From contig JAITFR010000024.1 in NCBI GenBank assembly GCA_031281255.1, positions 1 to 33,385 of the forward strand: 33,385 bases of DNA, in the 5' to 3' direction. Origin of the DNA: Oscillospiraceae bacterium. GTDB taxonomy: Bacteria; Bacillota; Clostridia; Oscillospirales; Oscillospiraceae. The position numbers and the translations under genes were made by a program. The first letter of the stretch is position 1. Every line of letters begins with the position of its first letter. The notes beneath the pieces are model-generated. The model searched no databases. It had not been told where the DNA came from and saw nothing but the letters and a program-made list of their open reading frames with translations. This document shows positions 1-8,643 of the stretch, piece after piece.

Positions 1-255
1 AACGGTATGTTAAGAGCATGTGAGAAACGCCCTGTACCTCTTGCGGAGCTTACTACTGTTGCTGATGATATTGAGCAGGAATTACAAAACTCACTGGAGC
101 GTGAGATTAAATCAACAGATATTGGCGAGATGATAATGAACGGACTTAAATCACTGGACGAAGTCGCTTATGTCAGATTTGCTTCTGTATATCGCCAGTT
201 TCGTGATATTAACTCGTTTATGGACGAGCTAACCACACTATTAAAGGATGAATAA
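1..255 (+). CDS. nrdR: Transcriptional repressor NrdR, C-terminal part (5' end outside window)
   Basis: Reading frame open from base 1; [11 protein letters not shown]...[38 protein letters not shown] matches the NrdR ATP-cone C-terminus. Confidence 0.9.
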   Translation, partial: NGMLRACEKRPVPLAELTTVADDIEQELQNSLEREIKSTDIGEMIMNGLKSLDEVAYVRFASVYRQFRDINSFMDELTTLLKDE

Positions 256-574
256 CCTAATGCCAACTGATTCAATTAAGTATATATTGGCTGCCGAGTA
301 TGAAGCAAATCAAGTTAAGCTTATTGTACATGGCAGATCGCAAGAATCTATCAAAAAAGCTAAAGAAGACGGTGAAAAGCTTGTTGCTGATTCAATTGCT
401 CGCGCAAGATCCGAAATAGGTCAACTAAAGGTATCATCAGACCGTAAAGCTATGGAAGCAGCATCAGAGCTTGCATCAACAACAGAAAACCGTTTAGCAA
501 CAATGCGTGCACGTGCTGAAAAAAGGCTTGATGCAGTAGCTCAGCGTATTTTTGAAAGGATAATAAGTATTTAA
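248..574 (+). CDS. V-type ATPase subunit H/G-like small coiled-coil protein
   Basis: 108 aa, Ala/charged helical heptad-like protein (AAEYEANQ...[21 protein letters not shown]...[16 protein letters not shown]). Located directly before an I-like and an E-like gene, as in H-I-K-E-type operons. Confidence 0.55.
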   Translation: MNNLMPTDSIKYILAAEYEANQVKLIVHGRSQESIKKAKEDGEKLVADSIARARSEIGQLKVSSDRKAMEAASELASTTENRLATMRARAEKRLDAVAQRIFERIISI

Positions 575-996
575 TGGGTTCAATGAAAAAACTCAATTTA
601 ATAGTGACACATTCTGATATTGTAAGCGTTTTAAGTGAGCTTATGTATCTGGAATGTTTTGAACCACTTGAACCTGATGTTAAGTTAGAGCCACCGGAGC
701 TTGCTGAATTAGTAACAAGAGAAGTTATGGAACTGGAATCATACGAAGCAAACTTTGATAATATTGTCGTTTTTACAACACAATATACCTATATTCTTGC
801 AGGTTGGGTGCCTGATGATTTTGAACATGACCTTACGATAGCTCTATCGAGATTTACATGTGCGTGGGATTTAGAAAATCCGGAACCCGGAAACTATGAT
901 ATACCGATAATTATAAATTATCCATGGCTATTTGGTAAGTTTCGTAGTGGCGGTCGAAAAGTTTTTGAACCACTGGTAAAAATGCAAGTATACTAA
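574..996 (+). CDS. V-type ATPase subunit I-like protein, cytosolic part only (no membrane domain)
   Basis: N-term MKKLNLIVTHSDIVSVLSELMYLECFEPLEP, middle YILAGWVPDDFEHDLTIAL, and C-term IPIIINYPWLFGKF...FEPLVKM resemble subunit I motifs. Ends where the membrane domain normally begins. Start overlaps the previous stop (TAATG). Confidence 0.6.
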   Translation: MGSMKKLNLIVTHSDIVSVLSELMYLECFEPLEPDVKLEPPELAELVTREVMELESYEANFDNIVVFTTQYTYILAGWVPDDFEHDLTIALSRFTCAWDLENPEPGNYDIPIIINYPWLFGKFRSGGRKVFEPLVKMQVY

Positions 997-1063
997 GCTT
1001 ATATTTAGAAATATTCCCAGAATCATTCTAAGAATAATAAATAAGGAAAGGGTTATTTGTTTT

Positions 1064-1480
1064 ATGCAAGGTCTTGAGAAAATATTACAACATATAAAAG
1101 AAGAATCTGAAAACCAATGCAGAGAGATTGCAATTAAAGCAAATAAAGAGTGCGAAAGAATACGAACAGAATACTCTAAGCGTGAGCAAGAGGAGTATTG
1201 GTCATATGTTAATAACGGTTCTAAAGATATTGAGCAAAGAATCCATAGTTTAACTGACCTGGCATCTGATCAAGCAAGAAAAATGCTTCGTACAACACAA
1301 GAAGATATGCTTGATGCAGTTCTCGCAATAACAGCCAGAAAACTATCAGCTTTACCATCACGTACATATAATGAAATACTAAAAAAACTGGATATAGAAG
1401 AAGGTTGCAAACCTGAGTATTTAATTGAGCATTTTAGAGACGATTTAACACCATCGGTGACAGCGGCACTATTCGATTAA
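1064..1480 (+). CDS. V-type ATPase subunit E-like protein, short form
   Basis: N-term MQGLEKILQHIKEESENQCREIAIKANKECERI and C-term LIEHFRDDLTPSVTAALFD resemble subunit E; 138 aa is shorter than usual. RBS aaggaaaggg upstream. Confidence 0.55.
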   Translation: MQGLEKILQHIKEESENQCREIAIKANKECERIRTEYSKREQEEYWSYVNNGSKDIEQRIHSLTDLASDQARKMLRTTQEDMLDAVLAITARKLSALPSRTYNEILKKLDIEEGCKPEYLIEHFRDDLTPSVTAALFD

Positions 1481-1484
1481 ATCA

Positions 1485-1506
1485 GGGAGCGTAAAGCTCC
1501 TTTTTT
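1485..1506 (+). terminator. Rho-independent terminator
   Basis: GGAGC-gtaaa-GCTCC followed by TTTTTT. Confidence 0.75.
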
Positions 1507-1568
1507 ACGTAGTGTTAATTATTTGCAATTACATTTCTATAAAATAACATCAAAAAAAGAGGGTAGTC

Positions 1569-2921
1569 ATGGTTAATGTAACTGTTAAAAAACTATATGA
1601 AAACACAGATGCTTATTCTGACAAATTGGTGATTGTAAAGGGATGGGCTCGCACTATTCGTGACATGAAAGCACTTGGATTTCTCGAACTAAATGATGGA
1701 AGTTGCTTTAAAAGTGTTCAGATTGTATTAGATGACAGCAAGATTGATAATTTTAGCGAGATTATACGACAAAATGTTGGAGCCTCGTTTATTGTTTCAG
1801 GCGTATTTAAAATAACAGACGGAGCAAAACAACCATTTGAGATATTGGCTAGCGAAGTAACTGTTGTAGGTGAGTCAACACCTGAATATCCGTTGCAAAA
1901 GAAACGGCACTCACTGGAGTTTTTGCGAACAATTGCACATTTACGGCCACGCACCAACTTGTTTTCAGCAGTATTTCGTATACGCTCCGTTGTATCTCAC
2001 GCTATTCACACATTTTTTCAAGAAAATGGATTTGTTTATGTTCACACACCGATTATTACATGCAGTGATGCTGAAGGTGCCGGTGAAATGTTTAATGTTG
2101 TAACAGATCATATGGACGACTTCTTTGGAAAAAAAGCAGGCTTAACTGTATCAGGTCAGTTAAATGCAGAAGCTTATGCTTTGGCTTTTAACAAGGTTTA
2201 TACATTTGGACCTACATTTAGAGCTGAAAACTCAAACACGCCCAGGCATGTGGCAGAGTTTTGGATGATTGAACCTGAAATCGCATTTGCCGACTTATCT
2301 GATGATAAACTCCTTGCTGAGGATATGCTAAAGTACGTCATAAATAAAGTGTTAGATGATTGTAACTTTGAGCTTGAGTTTTTAAATAATTTTGTTGATA
2401 AAGATTTGTTAGATAGATTAAATCTTGTTGCTAAAGCAAAATTTGAACATATTACATATACAAAAGCTATTGACATATTATTAAAATCTGATGAAAAGTT
2501 TGAGTTTCCTGTTTTCTGGGGTTGTGATTTGCAAACAGAACATGAAAGATACTTAACAGAAAAGTATTTCAAAATGCCTGTTTTTGTAACAGATTATCCA
2601 AAAGAGATTAAAGCATTTTACATGCGGCTTAATGATGATGAAAAAACTGTTGCGGCAATGGATTTATTAGTTCCCGGTGTTGGTGAGTTAATAGGTGGCA
2701 GTCAACGTGAGGAACGTTTGGATGTGCTTGAAGCACGTATTGAAGAAAGTGGTTTAAGCAAAGATTCTTATTGGTGGTATCTTGAATTAAGACAATTTGG
2801 TGGTACTAAACATGCGGGATTTGGACTTGGTTTTGAAAGACTTCTTATGTATTTAACAGGTGTATCAAACATACGTGACGTTATACCATTTCCTCGAACA
2901 GTTGGAGCAGCAGAGTTTTAG
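1569..2921 (+). CDS. asnS: Asparagine--tRNA ligase
   Basis: OB-fold N-terminus, class II motifs ([54 protein letters not shown]) typical of AsnRS. Confidence 0.95.
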   Translation: MVNVTVKKLYENTDAYSDKLVIVKGWARTIRDMKALGFLELNDGSCFKSVQIVLDDSKIDNFSEIIRQNVGASFIVSGVFKITDGAKQPFEILASEVTVVGESTPEYPLQKKRHSLEFLRTIAHLRPRTNLFSAVFRIRSVVSHAIHTFFQENGFVYVHTPIITCSDAEGAGEMFNVVTDHMDDFFGKKAGLTVSGQLNAEAYALAFNKVYTFGPTFRAENSNTPRHVAEFWMIEPEIAFADLSDDKLLAEDMLKYVINKVLDDCNFELEFLNNFVDKDLLDRLNLVAKAKFEHITYTKAIDILLKSDEKFEFPVFWGCDLQTEHERYLTEKYFKMPVFVTDYPKEIKAFYMRLNDDEKTVAAMDLLVPGVGELIGGSQREERLDVLEARIEESGLSKDSYWWYLELRQFGGTKHAGFGLGFERLLMYLTGVSNIRDVIPFPRTVGAAEF

Positions 2922-2951
2922 GTTTTATTTGAAAGAGAGTGAAAAACATTT

Positions 2952-5669
2952 ATGGTTCTTGATGCATATACATTTAGTGCAAAACAGATACTAAATGATT
3001 TGAACGTGCAATCATACTATGGATTAACATCAGAAGATGCAAGTGAGCGTCTTAAAAAGTATGGAAAAAATAAACTGCAAACCGCTAAGAGACGGTCATT
3101 GTTTCTTAGAATATTAGATCAATTTAAAGATTTTCTTGTAATTATTCTTGTTGTAGCAGCAATAGTATCTATTATTGTTGGAGATGGCTTAAGAGATGCG
3201 ATAATTATTATTGCAATTCTTTTAATTAATATGATTATCGGAATAACACAAGAAAACAGAGCAGATAATGCACTCAAAGAATTAAAAAATATGTCATCAC
3301 CTAAAGCGAAGGTGAAAAGAGATGGTGAGATTATACGAATTGACTCAAACGATGTTGTACCGGGAGATATTGTAATTCTTGATACAGGTGACTATATACC
3401 TGCTGATTTGAGAATTATTGAGTCAATGAATCTTAGAATAGATGAGTCATCACTAACAGGCGAGTCAACATCTGCATCTAAAGATGCAGATTCTATTCTA
3501 CCTATGGACACACCACTTGGTGATAGAGAAAACCTTGCTTTTATGGGAACTACTGTCACATATGGCAGGGGAGCAGGTATTGTATATGCAACGGGTACAA
3601 CAACAGAAATGGGCAAAATTGCCGACCTATTGAGTGTAACCAGTGAAGCAACAACACCATTACAAGATAAACTAAACAGTATGGCAAAAGCACTGGGTAT
3701 TCTATGTATTGCAGTATGTGCTTTAGTGTTTATTTTTGCTGTAGCTTATTGGTTTATTGGCATTGGTTCTCACACATCAGAGACGTTGTTTGACACAATA
3801 ATAGAAATGCTAATGGTTTCTGTAGCACTTGCAGTTGCTGCTGTACCTGAAGGAATTGCAATAATTGCAACAGTTATCTTAGCTATAGGTGTGCGAAAAA
3901 TGGTAAAATCGCATGTTATAATGAAAAAATTGAGAGCAGTTGAAACACTTGGTAGTACTACAGTGATTTGCTCGGACAAAACAGGAACACTTACACAAAA
4001 TAAGATGACAGTTGTTAAGGTCGCAGACCCGGAGAATGTTTACGAGGTAACAGGCGTTGGATATAAACCGATGGGTCATGTTATATCTGACGGAATGGTG
4101 ACACGAAATATTTCTTTAATGTCTGAAATTGGAGTTTTGTGTAATGATGCGGAGTATGATAGAAAAAAAGCCCAAATAATCGGAGACCCAACAGAAGGAG
4201 CAATGTTAGTATTTGGTGTAAAGCTTGGCAATGAAAAAAATGTGTTAAATAAAGCACATTTTCGCATACAGGAAATACCTTTTGATTCAACCAGAAAAAT
4301 GATGTCTACATATAATGTAGACGGTAGTAAAGTTATTATGAACACAAAAGGTGCACCCGATGCGGTCTTAGATCGTTGTTCCAGTGTGTATATTGATGGT
4401 GAGATAGTACCTATGTCAGAGACAATAAAACAAAAACTTTTAGCGCAAAATGAAAGGTTTGCTTCTGAAGCTTTACGTGTTCTCGCTTTTGCATATAAAA
4501 GATATGATAGTGCATCACTCATTGACAATGTCGAAGATGACCTGACATTTGTGGGTATGATGTGTTTAATTGACCCACCTCGAGAAGAAGTTAAATTATC
4601 TATTGAACATTGTCACAGAGCAGGAATTAATATAAAAATGGTAACAGGCGACCATAAAATCACAGCAGCGGCAATTGCCAAAGCCTTGGGGATTATGAAA
4701 AATGATGATGAAGAAGCTTTAGATGGCAGTGATTTAAATGCACTAACTGATGAAGAGCTTGCAGTTAAAGTAAAAACAGTAAATGTATTTGCCCGGGTTT
4801 CTCCGGAACACAAAGTGCGAATTATTTCTGCGATAAAAGCAGGCAATAACATTGTCGCAATGACAGGAGACGGCGTAAATGATGCACCATCATTAAAAAG
4901 AGCAGATATTGGCATTGCTATGGGGATTACAGGATCAGATGTAACTAAAGAAGCAGCCGATATGATACTAACAGATGATAATTTTGTCAGTATAGTCAGT
5001 GCAATTGAGCAAGGAAGAAAGATATATAGTAACATTAAAAAAGTTGTTGGATATTTACTGGGATGTAATCTTGGTGAAATACTAATTGTGTTACTTGCTA
5101 TTATATTTGGATTGCCAATTCCACTGGTAGCCACACAACTATTATTTCTAAACTTATTAACAGATGCATTACCTGCATTTGCTCTTGGTATGGAAGGCGA
5201 AGAAGCGGGTATAATGCGAAGAAAACCAAGAAACCCTAAAGAAGCTATTATAAACAGACGAATGATGAGCTCAGTTTTAGCACGAGCTATTACTATCACA
5301 GTAGCTGCTCTGGGTGCGTTTTTATATGGTTACTTTGTATCAGGTGCAGCAGATGAGGCTACCAGACATATATTAGCAATGAGTATGTGTTTCTTTACTC
5401 TTGTAGCTAGTGAGCTGTTAGTGGCATATCCATCAAAAACTGAGGGATCAATGATATCCAATAGGAATATATTTAGTAATAAGTTACTAAATATCTCGAT
5501 TTTATTATCATTTGGAATACTTATAGCTGTTATGTATGTACCAATACTTAATGATTTATTTACCGTGAGACCGTTAAGTGTTGATAATATATTGATATGC
5601 TCTCTACTTGTTATTGTATCAATAATTGGGTTTGAAATATCAAAGATTAGATTTAGAACAACACGATAA
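2952..5669 (+). CDS. Cation-translocating P-type ATPase (Ca2+/PMCA-type)
   Basis: DKTGTLTQNKM phosphorylation motif, TGES, MVTGDHKITAAAIA, TGDGVNDAPSLKRADIGIAMG, NLLTD in M6; 905 aa. Confidence 0.93.
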   Translation: MVLDAYTFSAKQILNDLNVQSYYGLTSEDASERLKKYGKNKLQTAKRRSLFLRILDQFKDFLVIILVVAAIVSIIVGDGLRDAIIIIAILLINMIIGITQENRADNALKELKNMSSPKAKVKRDGEIIRIDSNDVVPGDIVILDTGDYIPADLRIIESMNLRIDESSLTGESTSASKDADSILPMDTPLGDRENLAFMGTTVTYGRGAGIVYATGTTTEMGKIADLLSVTSEATTPLQDKLNSMAKALGILCIAVCALVFIFAVAYWFIGIGSHTSETLFDTIIEMLMVSVALAVAAVPEGIAIIATVILAIGVRKMVKSHVIMKKLRAVETLGSTTVICSDKTGTLTQNKMTVVKVADPENVYEVTGVGYKPMGHVISDGMVTRNISLMSEIGVLCNDAEYDRKKAQIIGDPTEGAMLVFGVKLGNEKNVLNKAHFRIQEIPFDSTRKMMSTYNVDGSKVIMNTKGAPDAVLDRCSSVYIDGEIVPMSETIKQKLLAQNERFASEALRVLAFAYKRYDSASLIDNVEDDLTFVGMMCLIDPPREEVKLSIEHCHRAGINIKMVTGDHKITAAAIAKALGIMKNDDEEALDGSDLNALTDEELAVKVKTVNVFARVSPEHKVRIISAIKAGNNIVAMTGDGVNDAPSLKRADIGIAMGITGSDVTKEAADMILTDDNFVSIVSAIEQGRKIYSNIKKVVGYLLGCNLGEILIVLLAIIFGLPIPLVATQLLFLNLLTDALPAFALGMEGEEAGIMRRKPRNPKEAIINRRMMSSVLARAITITVAALGAFLYGYFVSGAADEATRHILAMSMCFFTLVASELLVAYPSKTEGSMISNRNIFSNKLLNISILLSFGILIAVMYVPILNDLFTVRPLSVDNILICSLLVIVSIIGFEISKIRFRTTR

Positions 5670-5745
5670 AAATATACAATGAAAATATAGATATTCATAT
5701 GTATTTGTGTTACACTAGCGTCTAGAAAAAGAGGAGCTCTAAAGC

Positions 5746-6933
5746 ATGAGTAACATCGAAAACTTATTAGTGGACACAAAAAATAAAATTAAAAATATCA
5801 CAGCTAATGTGATTAAAGATGATACTCATGATAATAGTGATTTAATTGAGATTTATGTAAAAAAACAGTTTGATAATCTCGATATGATGGCAATGAGCGC
5901 AATAGCTATAATGCTTAGTGACTCAAAAATGAAATCAGAATCACCATTTATTACTGATTTAAAAAAACCGGATATAAAGTCTATGTTACTTCGTTTTTGC
6001 AAAGATACATACGATGCGACAGATATAAGAGAATTAAATAAAACATTTAACAAAACATATTACAAGAAAAGAATAAGAAAATATCTATCAAAAGTGGTTA
6101 CATTTGCCAAAAGAGGAATCAGTGATTCAATACCAAAAAAAAACACATGGTTATTTTTACGACTTAAAAAAGCAAGAAAACAGAAAAATATCTATATAGA
6201 AAGAATTTGTGAAACTATTAATTCTTATGAAACTGTTAAATATATCTCTGCATTGTCAGGAAATGAAGAAGTTTCTGATTCAAAACAAAACTACAAACTT
6301 GATCATCTTAGTGAGAACTATAAAGATGCGTTAATATATCTTGTTGATGTTCTTTTAACCTGTACATGTATAACTAAAGTTCTCTTTGTTGAACGAGCAG
6401 TTAAGAAAATTGACACAAGTAGTGAGTTTTATCATATAATAGACAATATGGTACGATCTATTGATAGTATTGATGCAATAATAAATAACTCAAGACCTAT
6501 TTATAAACAATATTATCAAAGTGAGCTAGGGTTTATAGAAGGTGACGACCCACTATATGGATTAGCTGTTACAATCATGGTGAATAAAATAAAAAAGCTT
6601 AACCAATCTATTGAAGAAGAGCAGCCGTTAAATTATGTTTATAAAAATATTAATGAATATACGTTTTCTATGTTACAATGGCTTGATGGATTAGCCAGAG
6701 ACCATCAGGTACCGGATATAGGTGCTCTAATACTTCATAATATATCGAAAACTATCAAAAATGACTATAATTTATTAATTAATGCTATGGAAGAGCTAAC
6801 AACATGGGAAAATCACTATAATAAAAAAGTTATTTTCTATAGCAGAGAAAGAGATAAAGAAAGATACTTAAAGGGAGATTTTTTCAAAGAAATGAATGAG
6901 ATATCGGTAAATAACCAAGAGGTAAAGATTTGA
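5746..6933 (+). CDS. Hypothetical protein, 395 aa, no family recognised
   Basis: Long ORF with RBS aagaggagct; lysine/isoleucine-rich, predicted soluble and helical; no motif recognised. Confidence 0.75.
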   Translation: MSNIENLLVDTKNKIKNITANVIKDDTHDNSDLIEIYVKKQFDNLDMMAMSAIAIMLSDSKMKSESPFITDLKKPDIKSMLLRFCKDTYDATDIRELNKTFNKTYYKKRIRKYLSKVVTFAKRGISDSIPKKNTWLFLRLKKARKQKNIYIERICETINSYETVKYISALSGNEEVSDSKQNYKLDHLSENYKDALIYLVDVLLTCTCITKVLFVERAVKKIDTSSEFYHIIDNMVRSIDSIDAIINNSRPIYKQYYQSELGFIEGDDPLYGLAVTIMVNKIKKLNQSIEEEQPLNYVYKNINEYTFSMLQWLDGLARDHQVPDIGALILHNISKTIKNDYNLLINAMEELTTWENHYNKKVIFYSRERDKERYLKGDFFKEMNEISVNNQEVKI

Positions 6934-7715
6934 ATATAATACTTTTAAGTCTTTTAGCAGGCGTTTGCGGAATGGGTCTTGGAAGTGTGTTAACTGTCTT
7001 TATTGGTGGACACATGGAAAAGATGGTTAGTATTTTACTATCATTTGCAGGTGGTGTAATGATAAGTATTGTTTTTCTTGAACTATTGCCGGTTGCTATT
7101 GACCACTCCGGATACTTAGTTTCAATATTTGGTATTATTTTTGGTGCATTTCTTGTGTGGGTTTTAAACTTATACATGGATAAACGCGATAAACCCGGTA
7201 AAAAAGAAAGTGAAGTGCATGATTCATATGTTGAGTTTTTTCATTCCAGTGATATAATCACCAGAAAAAAGAACATGATACGTTCAGGAATGGTAATGCT
7301 TTTTGCAATCGGTATACACAATGTTCCGGAGGGTTTAGCTATGGGTGCTGCCGGTTATCACGATATAACACTGGGTATTACAATTGCGATTGCTATAGGA
7401 ATACATAATATTCCGGAGGGTATGGCAATTTCTGCGCCGCTACTCGCAGGTGGACTGTCAAAAATCAAAACTGTTTCACTTACACTGATGGCTGGTGCAA
7501 CAACTGTTTTTGGAGCTATTGCCGGTGTTTTGATTGGTGGGATATCAGATTTTGCTCTTGCGTTCTCATTTTCTGTTGCAGGTGGTTCAATGCTTTATGT
7601 AGTAATTGCCGAAATACTTCCGCAATCAATAGTTACAAATAAGACAAGAGTGCCGACATTATTTGCACTTCTTGGTATAATAGTAGGTATGATATTTACA
7701 GGTCCGTTAGATTAA
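6930..7715 (+). CDS. ZIP family metal (zinc) transporter
   Basis: Two ZIP signatures, HNVPEGLAMG and HNIPEGMAIS; multiple TM segments; TTG start overlaps upstream stop. Confidence 0.93.
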   Translation: MNIILLSLLAGVCGMGLGSVLTVFIGGHMEKMVSILLSFAGGVMISIVFLELLPVAIDHSGYLVSIFGIIFGAFLVWVLNLYMDKRDKPGKKESEVHDSYVEFFHSSDIITRKKNMIRSGMVMLFAIGIHNVPEGLAMGAAGYHDITLGITIAIAIGIHNIPEGMAISAPLLAGGLSKIKTVSLTLMAGATTVFGAIAGVLIGGISDFALAFSFSVAGGSMLYVVIAEILPQSIVTNKTRVPTLFALLGIIVGMIFTGPLD

Positions 7716-7785
7716 AAAAAATATATACACCATTTATTAGCAAAAAATACGATGATGGTGTAAAATATAAAGTAAGAGGTAAAAA

Positions 7786-8643
7786 ATGTATTGGTTAATT
7801 CTATCAGGTAGTGCAATCGGGGTTGTTGTATTTGTAAAGTTTGTAGTTGTTATTGTTGTAGCACCGGGAAAAATGTCAACAAAAGCAAAACAGGTTGCTA
7901 CTGTATTTTATGGTATAAACTTTGCACACAGAGGACTCTATACTGAAGATCAATCTATCCCTGAAAACTCATTAAAAGCTTTCGAAGAAGCACGTAAAGC
8001 AGGATACGGAGTTGAGATTGATGTACAGCTTACAAAAGATGAAAAAGCAGTTGTTTTTCATGATTATAGTGTTGACCGTGTTTGTGGTATTCATGCACCT
8101 GTGAATGGTATGGATTTGGAAAGTTTATCTAAACTTTCATTATTCGAAACAGAGGAAACAATACCACATCTTAAAGAAGCAATGGATGTATTAGGTGATA
8201 CACCTGTAATTGTAGAAATTAAATCAGCAGGTGCTGAAAAGAATGCAATTTTGTGCGAAACAATATTAGAAACTTTGCGTAATTATGGTGATAATTGGTG
8301 CGTAGAGAGTTTTGACCCAAGAGTTGTTAGATGGTTTAAGAAAAATGCACCCGATGTATTTCGTGGTCAATTAGCACGAAAACCACAAGATTATGTTGGA
8401 ATATCAAGAATGTTAGCATTTTGTTTAGGTAATTTACTGACAAACTTTATCTCAAGACCACATTACATTGCTTATAGTAATGATCCATGTTCATGGACAG
8501 TACGATTATGCTATTTATTTCGACCAAAACGAGCGGTATGGACTGTTAAACCAAGTGATGATATAAAACTCTTAGAAGAAACTAATGATTTTATGATATT
8601 TGAACATTACAAACCGGCTGTGAGGTATAAAGATAGTGCATAA
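7786..8643 (+). CDS. Glycerophosphodiester phosphodiesterase family protein (membrane-anchored)
   Basis: AHRGLY...PENSLKAFEEARKAGYGVEIDVQLTKDEKAVVFHD...VEIKS GDPD motifs; N-terminal TM. Confidence 0.92.
   Translation: MYWLILSGSAIGVVVFVKFVVVIVVAPGKMSTKAKQVATVFYGINFAHRGLYTEDQSIPENSLKAFEEARKAGYGVEIDVQLTKDEKAVVFHDYSVDRVCGIHAPVNGMDLESLSKLSLFETEETIPHLKEAMDVLGDTPVIVEIKSAGAEKNAILCETILETLRNYGDNWCVESFDPRVVRWFKKNAPDVFRGQLARKPQDYVGISRMLAFCLGNLLTNFISRPHYIAYSNDPCSWTVRLCYLFRPKRAVWTVKPSDDIKLLEETNDFMIFEHYKPAVRYKDSA

Noticed and set aside
4613-5299. Long minus-strand ORF (228 aa) inside the P-type ATPase gene
   Set aside because: Low-complexity Ser/Ile/Ala antisense shadow of a strongly supported gene.
7726-7762. 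Inverted repeat TACACCAT...ATGGTGTA between the ZIP and GDPD genes
   Set aside because: 8-bp arms with a 21-nt loop and no T-tract; weak in such AT-rich intergenic DNA.
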